Assembly (NCBI GenBank): GCA_037349495.1
Contig: CP140208.1
Coordinates: forward strand, 248,001 to 312,000
Length of the DNA stretch: 64,000 nucleotides
Direction: 5' to 3'
Source: Lotmaria passim
Taxonomy: Eukaryota > Euglenozoa > Kinetoplastea > Trypanosomatida > Trypanosomatidae
Shown here in pieces: positions 36,128 through 44,619 of this stretch. Numbering within the stretch: position 1 is the first letter of the stretch; each line of letters begins with the position of its first letter. The translations under genes were made by a program, and so were the position numbers. A model generated the notes under the pieces. The model did not search any database and was not told the origin of the DNA. It worked only from the letters and a program-made list of their open reading frames with translations.

Positions 36128-37015
36128 ATGTCTTCCAAGAAGCCGCAATTTGTGAGGGATGAAGAGCTGCAGAAGGCGGTGGCGAAGATCGTCCAGGTCT
36201 ACGAGCTGCAGGCAGAGAGCGTCAAGAACTACAACCCGGCATCGCCAGAGGCGCGTGTGCCGCGCGTGTTGGTGGCCATTGCCGGCCGCCCCGGCAGCGG
36301 GAAGTCCACTGTGGCGACCGTTCTGGCAGACGCCGTGCGGGCTTCCTTGAAGCAGCATCCCGATCCTCTCGCGCCCTACCGCAGCGTCGACATCCTTGAC
36401 GCCGAGCGCAGGGAGACGGAGGATCATCCACGGGACACATACTACAACATCGCAGAGCAGCGCCAGGGTGTGGCGCGTGGTGTGGAGGTGTGTGTGATGC
36501 CGATGGACGGCTACCACCTTTACCGGAAGGAGCTGGCGGAGTTACCAAACCCGCTTGAGGCAGTACGCCGTCGCGGTGCGGAGTGGACCTTCAACCCGGT
36601 GAAGCTGTGCCATGATCTGAAGGCGATAAAGCACTTCAACGACCGCGGCATCTTCGACGACGTGCTCGTCCCGTCCTTCGACCACGGCGTCGGGGACCCG
36701 GTGCAGCGGGACATCCGCATTCCTGGTACCGCTGGCGTGATCATTGTGGAGGGCAACTACCTGCTCTACCGCGGCACGCGTGCGTGGGCGAACGTGAACG
36801 ACTGCTTTGACGTGAAGATCTATCTCGCGTGCGACCGCAACGTGTGCATTCAGCGCCTGGCGAGGCGTCACATGAAGGCGTGGAATATTCCGATGGAGCA
36901 GGCGATGGAACGTGCGCAGGGCAGCGACACGGTAAACGGGGATTTGACAGATACGACGCTGCCGAACGCGGACGTGGTGCTGCATTCCGTAGAAGTGGAC
37001 TCTAGCAAGCTTTAG
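36128..37015 (+). CDS. P-loop kinase of the phosphoribulokinase/uridine kinase type (YFH7/FrcK-like)
   Basis: The 295-residue soluble protein has the Walker A motif GRPGSGKST at residues 53-61, the substrate/lid motif PMDGYHLYRKEL near 124-135, RRGAEWTFNP near 148, VPSFDHGVGDPV near 180 and VIIVEGNYLLY near 203. The CDRNVCIQRLARRH segment near 238 follows, with basic residues that contact phosphate in related kinases. The D-G-Y-H-L and P-S-F-D-H motifs place it with YFH7- and bacterial FrcK/PanK-like members rather than true uridine kinase, whose length would be about 210-260. It probably phosphorylates a small sugar or nucleoside-like metabolite with ATP; the substrate cannot be told from sequence. 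No targeting signal or C-terminal SKL is present (it ends SSKL, which resembles a PTS1 glycosomal signal and is worth testing). The leader is very short. Confidence 0.85.
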   Translation: MSSKKPQFVRDEELQKAVAKIVQVYELQAESVKNYNPASPEARVPRVLVAIAGRPGSGKSTVATVLADAVRASLKQHPDPLAPYRSVDILDAERRETEDHPRDTYYNIAEQRQGVARGVEVCVMPMDGYHLYRKELAELPNPLEAVRRRGAEWTFNPVKLCHDLKAIKHFNDRGIFDDVLVPSFDHGVGDPVQRDIRIPGTAGVIIVEGNYLLYRGTRAWANVNDCFDVKIYLACDRNVCIQRLARRHMKAWNIPMEQAMERAQGSDTVNGDLTDTTLPNADVVLHSVEVDSSKL

Positions 37016-37321
37016 ATACAGAGATAAGAGGAGGGGAAAAGGAGAAGAAAAAAAGTAACATCCAGATGAAAGTGCAAAGTAAACCCTTGTGCATGTATCT
37101 TCCTTGCTTAAGCACAAACGCACATCTATCTGTAGATGTTTCCTGCGCTGGTGGGTGCTGGAGCTGCTCCTTTTCCACGTTCGCGGTGTCCCGTACTTGA
37201 ATGTTTCACGTCTTTCCTCCTGGAAATGTCGTTCTTTTTTTTTTCTCTTACTTTCTTTCTGTTTTTGTTTTTTTCTTCGTCAGCCGTCTTGCTCTTGTGC
37301 TGCTTGGTGCACTTCCTTTCT

Positions 37322-37356
<35 letters not shown>

Positions 37357-38125
37357 TTAAGGTTATTGCGACTGCTCATCGAGTTACACCGCAACCCGTG
37401 TTAGGACGCACACAGACACAGACGGGGGGAAAAAAAAAAACAGGATCACTTTTTTTTCTCCTTCTTTTTAATTTAATTTGCACACTGTGCTTAAAAAAAT
37501 GCGTCAGCCCTCCGTTTCTGTTTCGTTGTCGTTTTTCTTCTTCTTCTTTTCTTATTCTCTCTTTTTCTGTGTGTGCCATAAAAGTCATTGCCACAGGCTT
37601 TTACTCTCTTTCATCCGTTTCCACACCAAAGAGAACTCTCAATGAAGAAAAAAAAACAGCTTTTTCTCTATCTCTCTCTATTGCTGTGAAAACGATTCAT
37701 GAATCGCGTGTGATGTAGAAATATCTGCCCTCACGAAATAATGAGGGTAGAGGTGCCCGGTAATGAAACAGTTGGTTCAGGCTTGCAGCGTTTTTTTTTC
37801 CCCCAAACATCGTTGCCTATCAGCAGTCAACACCATCCTCTTCTTTTCTTTTTTTTTTCTTCGTTATCCTCGCTCCCTCCGCATGTTGTGAATCCTTTTT
37901 TTTTTTTTTTTTGCTGCTGCCGTTCCCTTCTTATTCGACTTAGTTTTTAGTGCTGGGGAGCTTCACGCATCCCCATGTTGTGCATCTCTGGAATCATCTT
38001 GTTTTTTTTTTTTGTTGTTGTTCTGTTGTTTTTCGTTATAGACCCAGATCACAAATAATTCTGACTGTTTGTTTCTTTAAACTAATTTTCCTCTCGAATG
38101 AAGAAGAGGGGGAAAAAAAAGCGAC
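37016..38125. other. Intergenic region with TA repeat and two acceptor choices
   Basis: T10 near 37237-37246, TA14 at 37325-37352, T-run near 37450, T-runs near 37789-37798 and 37896-37912, T12 near 38002-38012. A strong acceptor TTTTTCGTTATAG has AG at 38040-38041; a second AG (38103-38104) follows TTTTCCTCTCGAATGAAG. Open frame 37089-37718 is repeat-rich and not called. Confidence 0.6.
37325..37352. repeat. TA microsatellite
   Basis: Fourteen uninterrupted TA units, the longest pure TA run in the window. Confidence 0.92.
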
Positions 38126-38151
38126 ATGAGCAAGTACTCTGCACTGTTTAA
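38098..38151 (+). promoter_or_regulatory. Overlapping upstream ORF before KRET1
   Basis: ATG at 38098 opens a 17-codon frame, rich in Lys/Arg at first, that ends at TAA 38149-38151 after passing the KRET1 ATG (38126) in another frame. It is present in mRNA only if splicing uses AG 38040-38041, and removed if AG 38103-38104 is used. Confidence 0.5.
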
Positions 38152-41100
38152 CAGCCACAGTGGAAGCGGCGACACGACAACCACTACCACCACCGGCGCC
38201 ACAGACCCTTTGTCTTCCCCCTCCTGCAGTAACGGTGATGCAGGTAGCTCTGCGGGTGCGTCAGCAACGTCAACGGCGACAACAACAGTGGCGACGTCGT
38301 CGTCTCCCCGCAGCCGGCTGGTGCGACGGCGACGCGACGGCGCAGCCAAAAGTGAAGTTTCACCCTCCCTTCCTTCTTCTACTGATGCGCAAAACACCAA
38401 CAACACCAACACCAACGCCACCAGCAGCAGGAGCGATGCACGCAAAGACAACGCGGAAGAAAGCGAGAACACTTCTCACGCATCTGAGACGCCCGTAGCT
38501 TCGCCACCGATCGCTGCCAGGGGTGTGGAGGAGATGCCACGCGTCGGCTTCTTCGAGCAGCGTGAGGAAGACTTGCAGACACAGCTGCAACAGCAACGAG
38601 ATGCAGATAACGCTGAAGGCGTGGCGGCGGATAGCATTAATCGCAGCGTTGATTCTCCGGCAGACGTCACTGATGCCGCCCTCGGTATCGCTAGTGTTGA
38701 GAACGGCAAATCACCATCGGCGGATTCGTTTTCGTCAGCGTTGTCCCCCTCTTCCTCCTCTTCTTCCTCTTCCTCGACCTCTCCGACCTCCTCGCCGGTG
38801 TGCTTGTACACCTGCGACGCCTGTCTGCACTTCGTCACGTCCTCGTATGGCGACTTGGCTCGCCACGCACTGGAGCAGCATGCCGACCTCCTCGTCGACT
38901 ACACCCGTCTGCGCACCGTCGCCGAGAAACTGGTGCCGGTGTGGCCGCAGGTGCTGCAGCGCAAGCGCGCCGTCATCCAGAAGTGGGGCGAGGAGGTCTT
39001 CCGCGTAGCGGTCCAGCGCGACGCTGGAGCGGCGAAGATGGCGGAGGCCCACCGAGCACGTGCGCAGCTCGAGCTGGTGGTGCAGCGGTGGCACCCCAAC
39101 GCGCGCGTGTTCATCTTTGGCAGCTCCGTCGCGTTTGGCGTGTGGGACGGCATATCTGACATCGACTTCACCGTGGTTGATGTCGAGGAGTTGGAGGCGG
39201 GCCTGTGGCCGCCGTCGGAAAAGAACGCGGTGCGCACCATCACAGAGCTGCTGCGTCGCGCCGGCTTCTCCTTCATCAATTTGGAGCCGATCAGCCACGC
39301 CCGGGTGCCGATCATCAAGCACCACGCGTCGCTGCCAATTCGGTTGACGGATGAGCAGCGCAGGCGGCTGCGTGAGGAGGCACAGGCGGCTGCGGCTGCG
39401 GCAGCTGGGGTGTCGACGTCCGCGTCCACCGCACTGCCACCCTCGCACGAGTCATCCCTGGATGGCGAGGGAAAAAGGGAGGGGGAAGAGAAGGAGGACA
39501 CCCAGTTGGAGGCGGAGTTGATCATCGCGCGCAGCGTGCGCTACACCCTCAACCTGCCTGCCTCCGCGCTCGATAGCGCCATGCTGGAGGCGAGTATCCG
39601 CCTCGCCGTGGGTAGTGCAGCAGTGCAGCAGGTCTGGTGGAATCGCTCACGTGAGATGTGCTGCATGACCTTCGACACGACCACCAACGCAATTCGCGCT
39701 GCTACGTGCCCACTGCACTTCGCCTCGGCCGGGATGCGGGCCCGGGTCCAGCCCCTCCACGAGGAGTGTCGACCCGAGTTGTACGGCATGGACTTTGACT
39801 TGAGCTTTCGTGCGTTTGGCATCCGCAACTCGCACCTGCTGCGACGCTACCTCCTCAGCCACCCGTGCGCGCGGCCCGGTGCGCTGGTGCTGAAGGACTG
39901 GTCCAAGAGCAGCGGGGTGAACAACTCCGTCAACGGTTACCTGACGAGCTACGCGATCAACATCATGTGGATCTACTACCTCGTGCACCACCACCTCATC
40001 CCGTACGTGAGTCCGACAGACGACATTCCAGCCTCGCTGCGCGGCAACGTGTCAGGCGACCCCGAGTATGCGCCGATGGTCGACGCGACATGGTCGGCGG
40101 AAGAGCTGGCGGCCATGCAGGCGCAGGCGGGCGAGCTGCTCCTCGGCTTCTTTTACTACTACGCCTTCGACTTTGATTGGGAGCACCACGTTGTCTCGCT
40201 GAATCGCCCAGGCGTGACGACCAAGGCGATGCTGGGCTGGGATGTCGAGGACGTGGCGGTGTCGCCTCCCATGATGGACGGCGCGGCTGGCAGCCTTCTC
40301 GCGCCTCACCTACAACAGCAGCAGCAAATGGACTTTATCAACAGCAACAGCAGCAACGCTGCGGCAGGTGGTGGGCCGGCGGCACGCCGCAGCCGCATGA
40401 CGACGACGCGCTACTCCTTCTGCATTGAGGACCCGTACGAGGAGAACCTAAACCTCGGACGGCACATGGGCGTTACGAAAACACTGCGGGTTCAGACGGA
40501 GTTGTACCGCGGGCTGCTGTCGCTGCTGAAGGATGACGTCCACCACTGCTGCGTCTTCGCCGGGTCAGCGGCCAGCACCGAGGCGACGCAAGCGACGACG
40601 CAGCGCTCCGCGCACGCCGGCGGGGAGGGCAACAAGGGAGAGCCGACGGAGCTGCCGCTGCGGGTGCTGTACCGTCTCATGGCGATATCCACGCGGGAGC
40701 TGGCCGCTGCCCGGCTGGCACACCCGCCCACCGCGACGTCGTCCAAGAACGACTTCCCCGGGATCTTGCTGGAAGAGCTGACGGCCGCCTTTGCGGCGAC
40801 AGCGCCAGCGGAGTGGAAGGTGGCCAGTAACGCGTGGAATGTGCATCAACTGCTGCACCGCCTGGGCTTAAAGTTGCATGAGGGCCGGTACGTACTGCCG
40901 CGGCGTGAGATTGGGATGCGGCGGCTGGCGTCGCAGGTGCCGCCCGGTGTGGTGCTGTCCACCGCCCCAGAGCCCACCATAGCGGTGGCTTCCTATACTG
41001 AGGACGCAGCAGCAGCAACAACGAAGCTGGACGGTGAGGCGCCTGCTGCCTCTGCTGCTGCGCCGCAGATCACCAGCGCGGCGGAGGTGGCCGACAGAAA

Positions 41101-41662
41101 CTGCCGGCTGTTGCAGTCCGTGCGCACGCGTTACCTCTCGAGCGATCTGATGTTGGCGGTCGCGCGTGGGTATGAGCACCTGACGCCGCAGTGGGTCGCT
41201 TGGTCGAAGCCGTGGGCAGCGCTGTCGGCCTGGTGGACAGACCGGCGGCCGACCTTGGCGGTAGCCCCTGCGGAGCAGCAGAAGACGGGAAGTACACTGC
41301 ACAACCACCACAGCAGCAGCCGCAACAGCAACAGCAGCGATGGGAGGCAGACCTCCTCTCCAGCGTCGTCTTCGTCGTCGTCGTCGCCGCGTGTGTCGGT
41401 GCCGCCGAAGCAGACGGTGGGGGCGATGCGTCAGACTCGCAAGCAGCTGATGTACGTTGACCCGGCGCAAGGGGTGCGGTGGCACGTCACGGCGGATCTG
41501 CCGGTTCTCACACGCAGCGGCGGCAGCAAGCGAGCGATCAGCGCGGCTGTAGGGGTAGGACTTCCTCTAGGCGCTGCCACCACCACCACCACCACCACTG
41601 CCGCTGCTACCTTCTCTTCGCTGGGAGCCTTTCATCGTGTCTCGCGTCTTTTCTTTCACTAA
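38126..41662 (+). CDS. KRET1: RNA-editing 3' terminal uridylyltransferase 1
   Basis: KRET1 (RET1) adds U tails to guide RNAs and mitochondrial mRNAs and rRNAs, and works in the mitochondrial 3' processome. The 1178-residue product has a Ser/Thr/Ala-rich N-terminus, a C2H2 zinc finger near residues 226-252 (C-x2-C then H-x4-H, in CDACLHFVTSSYGDLARH), and the nucleotidyltransferase signature FIFGSSVAFGVWDG near 329-342 followed by DID (Asp345, Asp347). The third catalytic Asp is in the MDFDLSFR segment (Asp556 or Asp558), and the nucleotide-binding half has LKDWSKSSGVNN, GYLTSYAINIMWIYYL and DPYEENLNLGRH. The zinc finger with a long middle domain between the catalytic Asps is diagnostic of RET1 against RET2. 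It is longer than T. brucei RET1 (about 975 residues) because of Ala, Gln/Asn and Ser inserts near 410-455, 725-760 and 1055-1090. ATG 38126 is the first in this frame. Confidence 0.87.
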   Translation: MSKYSALFNSHSGSGDTTTTTTTGATDPLSSPSCSNGDAGSSAGASATSTATTTVATSSSPRSRLVRRRRDGAAKSEVSPSLPSSTDAQNTNNTNTNATSSRSDARKDNAEESENTSHASETPVASPPIAARGVEEMPRVGFFEQREEDLQTQLQQQRDADNAEGVAADSINRSVDSPADVTDAALGIASVENGKSPSADSFSSALSPSSSSSSSSSTSPTSSPVCLYTCDACLHFVTSSYGDLARHALEQHADLLVDYTRLRTVAEKLVPVWPQVLQRKRAVIQKWGEEVFRVAVQRDAGAAKMAEAHRARAQLELVVQRWHPNARVFIFGSSVAFGVWDGISDIDFTVVDVEELEAGLWPPSEKNAVRTITELLRRAGFSFINLEPISHARVPIIKHHASLPIRLTDEQRRRLREEAQAAAAAAAGVSTSASTALPPSHESSLDGEGKREGEEKEDTQLEAELIIARSVRYTLNLPASALDSAMLEASIRLAVGSAAVQQVWWNRSREMCCMTFDTTTNAIRAATCPLHFASAGMRARVQPLHEECRPELYGMDFDLSFRAFGIRNSHLLRRYLLSHPCARPGALVLKDWSKSSGVNNSVNGYLTSYAINIMWIYYLVHHHLIPYVSPTDDIPASLRGNVSGDPEYAPMVDATWSAEELAAMQAQAGELLLGFFYYYAFDFDWEHHVVSLNRPGVTTKAMLGWDVEDVAVSPPMMDGAAGSLLAPHLQQQQQMDFINSNSSNAAAGGGPAARRSRMTTTRYSFCIEDPYEENLNLGRHMGVTKTLRVQTELYRGLLSLLKDDVHHCCVFAGSAASTEATQATTQRSAHAGGEGNKGEPTELPLRVLYRLMAISTRELAAARLAHPPTATSSKNDFPGILLEELTAAFAATAPAEWKVASNAWNVHQLLHRLGLKLHEGRYVLPRREIGMRRLASQVPPGVVLSTAPEPTIAVASYTEDAAAATTKLDGEAPAASAAAPQITSAAEVADRNCRLLQSVRTRYLSSDLMLAVARGYEHLTPQWVAWSKPWAALSAWWTDRRPTLAVAPAEQQKTGSTLHNHHSSSRNSNSSDGRQTSSPASSSSSSSPRVSVPPKQTVGAMRQTRKQLMYVDPAQGVRWHVTADLPVLTRSGGSKRAISAAVGVGLPLGAATTTTTTTAAATFSSLGAFHRVSRLFFH

Positions 41663-42606
41663 TAAAAAAAAGAAAAAGCTGCAATGAAGAGACAAGCGTG
41701 CCAGTCAAACACACACACACACACACTGCATGCTGACGCCGTTCTTTTTTTGGATACGGTGGCGGAGCTGGCGAAGTGTGCGAAGCCGGAGGGGAGGGGG
41801 TTAGAGCCATCTTCGCTGTTTTCCCCACTTATACCTTTTCCCTTTTTCTTTTTCTTCTTGTTCTGATTTAATATTTCACAGATTGTGCCTCGAAAATAGT
41901 ACTTCATAGAGGACGGGAGAAAAAAAAAAAAAGAAGGAGAGACAAAACAGTATACACAGATGGCAAGCATCGCCAAAAAAAAAAAAAAAGAAAGTAGAGA
42001 TGCGTGAGTGCGGTCAACGAAATATGGAGATCTGTATGTGTGTGTGTGCGTGTGCTGAATGCAGGGCGACCGCGCGCGCGGTTGCTTGCTTGCGACTACG
42101 TTTCTTGCGCGACACTTCTTTAACATTGCTGTAAAGGAGGGGAAACCTCATTTTTTTTTTTCAACGGGAGTTTGCTGTTTGTCATTGTCTCTCTCTCTCT
42201 CTGTGTGTTGCAAAACAGCGGCGTGGCTGCAAAATAAAGTGCAAAAATGTGTGCAACTTTCTTCTCGAATTCTCTTTACTGCTGTTGTAGTTTTTGAGAT
42301 CCTCTACAATTCACTTGCAGGAGCATACATACATACATACCTACATACAGACAGGCAAGATACACGTGCGCAAGCGTACTTCCACAGAGCTTTTTTTTTT
42401 ATTTTTTTCGAACAGAAGCGGAGACGGTTGTTTTTTTTTTTTCAGAACGCGTGCATGCGTGTTGTTGCGGCTTTTTTCTTTCCCTTTATATTGTGAATTC
42501 AACAATAACAACGAGTCAAGTTGACCAGCTGTTTTTTTTTTTTTTGTGTGTGTGTCACTAACGATTAGCAAAAGAGAAGAAAAGAACTGGCGAAGGTCCT
42601 TTGACG
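41663..42606. other. Intergenic region
   Basis: CA run 41709-41727, A-runs near 41920-41932 and 41974-41988, T-run near 42151-42160, CT run near 42187-42202, an ATAC-type tetranucleotide patch 42325-42345, T-runs near 42391, 42430-42441 and 42531-42545. An AG at 42567-42568 is a plausible acceptor for the uL16m gene. No gene recognised. Confidence 0.55.
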
Positions 42607-43113
42607 ATGCAGTGCGCCCTATTGCGTCCGACCTCGCTGCTGCGGGCGTACCACTACGTCCATCCCAAGACAGGCCGTCCCATCCGTCAGTACCGCAAGT
42701 ACGGTGACCCACGCTACATTAACAACGAGGTCGCCCTCATCCACGGCCTTTTCGCACTCATTACGACAGATTTCGGCATGGTGACGCAGTCACAGCTCGA
42801 AAACGCGCGTCTGGCGATCCTGCGCCGCATGCCGCGTGGGTCCTTCGCGCTGACGATGCACACTGACTACGAGGAGTTCCCAGTTATGAAGAAAAGCCCG
42901 GAATCGCGTATGGGTGCGGGTAAGAGCAACATCCATCACTTTGCGTACAAGTTCACCACAGGTGTCCCGCTGTTTGAGATTACGGCGCTGTCGTCGCGGC
43001 GGCTGAATCAGGCCGAGGCGGAGGGCATCTTCTTAGCTGGACGGCCGTTTATTCCGCTGCAGACGGCAGTGGTGCCGCGCGGACGTGTGGACGAGTACCA
43101 CGTGTTCACGTAG
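42607..43113 (+). CDS. MRPL16: Mitochondrial large-subunit ribosomal protein uL16m
   Basis: uL16 helps form the peptidyl-transferase centre surroundings and the A-site tRNA contact of the large subunit. The 168-residue product matches the family: a basic start, RQYRKYGDPRYINNEVALIH, then TDFGMVTQSQLENARLAILRR near 52-72 (bacterial: G-x-I-T-x-x-Q-x-E-A-A-R-x-A-x-x-R), EEFPVMKKSPESRMGAGKSN near 95-114 (bacterial P-V-T-x-K-P-x-x-x-R-M-G-x-G-K-G), and VPLFEITALSSRRLNQAEAE. The first 20 residues (MQCALLRPTSLLRAYHYVHP) fit a mitochondrial presequence. ATG 42607 is used instead of the upstream TTG. Its neighbour KRET1 acts on mitochondrial RNA, but co-location need not mean co-regulation. Confidence 0.88.
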   Translation: MQCALLRPTSLLRAYHYVHPKTGRPIRQYRKYGDPRYINNEVALIHGLFALITTDFGMVTQSQLENARLAILRRMPRGSFALTMHTDYEEFPVMKKSPESRMGAGKSNIHHFAYKFTTGVPLFEITALSSRRLNQAEAEGIFLAGRPFIPLQTAVVPRGRVDEYHVFT

Positions 43114-44619
43114 TTGATTGGTCTTTATTTACTTATTTATTTGCGGACTTGTGTTGGAGTTGGATGGTAGGACTTTCCAGCTGCAAGGGAAACATCAGTC
43201 TTTCCATCTGTTTACTGAGTACTGTTTTTCGTCGCTATAGCTAAACCGGTGTTGTTTTCTTGTTCATTTTTTTTACACACACATACACACAAAATGCTCT
43301 TCTACCCACGAAAAAGAAAGACGATGGAATCACTTTCTGTTCCGCTCGGAAGGGGCTCGCTCGGTAGAGCAGAATCTTCCAAGAAAGAGCATCTCTCTCT
43401 CTCTATGTGCCTTTCTCGCTTTCAAAAGAGCGCCGCGACGACTGACAAAAGTAAAGTAATGCAGCATATTTCCTCGTTCTTTGCCGATGTCTGTTTTTTT
43501 TTTTTTTTTCTTCTTTCACTCTGTTCCTCTTTTCTCCAACACCATTCTCCTATCTGCTTTTTTTTTTTTCCTCCTCTTTTTCCTTCCTTTTAAGTTGGCA
43601 GCGAAGGAAGGAAGGCAGAAGTGGTTGCGTTGTCTTGTCAACTATTCCCTCGTCTGTGTCTCAGAATTTTCAAAAATAGCACAGGGTCTTTTTGTTTGTT
43701 TGTTTGTTTGTTTGTGGCTCTTCCTACGCTTTCCTGACGTGGGTCGCGTTCCTTTTTGGGCGTTTTTGGCAAAAGTGGATCACACATTCAAACATACACA
43801 CACACACACAGAGAGACATTCCTTCCAAAGCAAGAAAAAGCTCTTTTTTCGTTTTTGTATGCTAATAACCCTCTCCTGCTCTACAAACACTCTTGTACTA
43901 CCCAGGCACACATATACATCCTGATTTTCTTTTTTTTTAATGTGTGTGTGGTCGCCGTGGCTCTCTTTTTTGTTGTTTTGTTCTACATTGCATTGTTGTT
44001 TACCCAGATAAAATCTATATATATTCGTGTTCTTTCCCTATCCTCTTTTTTCTTTTTTTGTTTGTTTGTTTGTTCGTGTATGTGTTTCATTTTTCCATCG
44101 CACAATCGTTTCTCCCTCTTTTTTTTTTTAATGTTCTTCTGCTTCACTTTGTAAGGCACAGCCTCACTTCTTGTTTCTTTTTTATTTGTTAGATTATTAT
44201 TATTGTTATACACGGCTGCAGTTTCTGAAAGGACGTCTTTGAGAGAAAAAAAGCGCGTTTTTTTTTCAATGTTGTAGTTTTTCAAACGGCGTCTTTCTCT
44301 TGTGTTTTTTACAGATCGCTGCAGTATTTCCTTTCCCCCCCCCTTTCCGTGGCGAGTTTTACTATACACTTTAGTGCTTTTTTTTTTTTTTTCTCGCTCG
44401 CTCTCTCTCTCTCTCCTATCCGAGTGCGCTAGCAGCATCCACTTCTCACTTTCCCCCTTTTTTTTACGAGTTTTATTCCGCGTCTTTTTGTTTTTTCCTT
44501 TTGTTTTTTCCTTTTGTTTTTCTTTTTCTTTTTATACTTGGAAGAAGAAGAAAAAAAAAGAAAAGAAGAGTAGTGCCGAATAGGCGTCCCGTTGGAAGAA
44601 AAGAACATAGATTGCCGCC
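43114..44619. other. Intergenic region, 1.5 kb, T-rich with TTTG repeats
   Basis: Short CA patches near 43274 and 43795-43811, a D-arm-like patch at 43354-43371 (rejected as tRNA), T16 near 43494-43509, T11 near 43560, TTTG repeats 43691-43714 and 44059-44075, C9 near 44335, T15 near 44377-44391, CT run near 44397-44416. Acceptor AG at 44543-44544 follows CTTTTTCTTTTTATACTTGG. Short frames here are repeat-driven. Confidence 0.55.
43691..43714. repeat. TTTG tetranucleotide repeat
   Basis: About six TTTG units in the 3' region of the uL16m gene; a shorter copy of the same unit lies at 44059-44075. Confidence 0.9.

Noticed and set aside
37089-37718. 209-residue frame before KRET1
   Set aside because: Contains the TA microsatellite and T-runs and no recognisable motif; non-coding leader or 3' UTR is simpler.
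43354-43371. tRNA D-arm-like sequence GGCTCGCTCGGTAGAGC
   Set aside because: The D stem and loop look right, but no anticodon stem, T-arm or acceptor stem can be formed around it and no B box follows.
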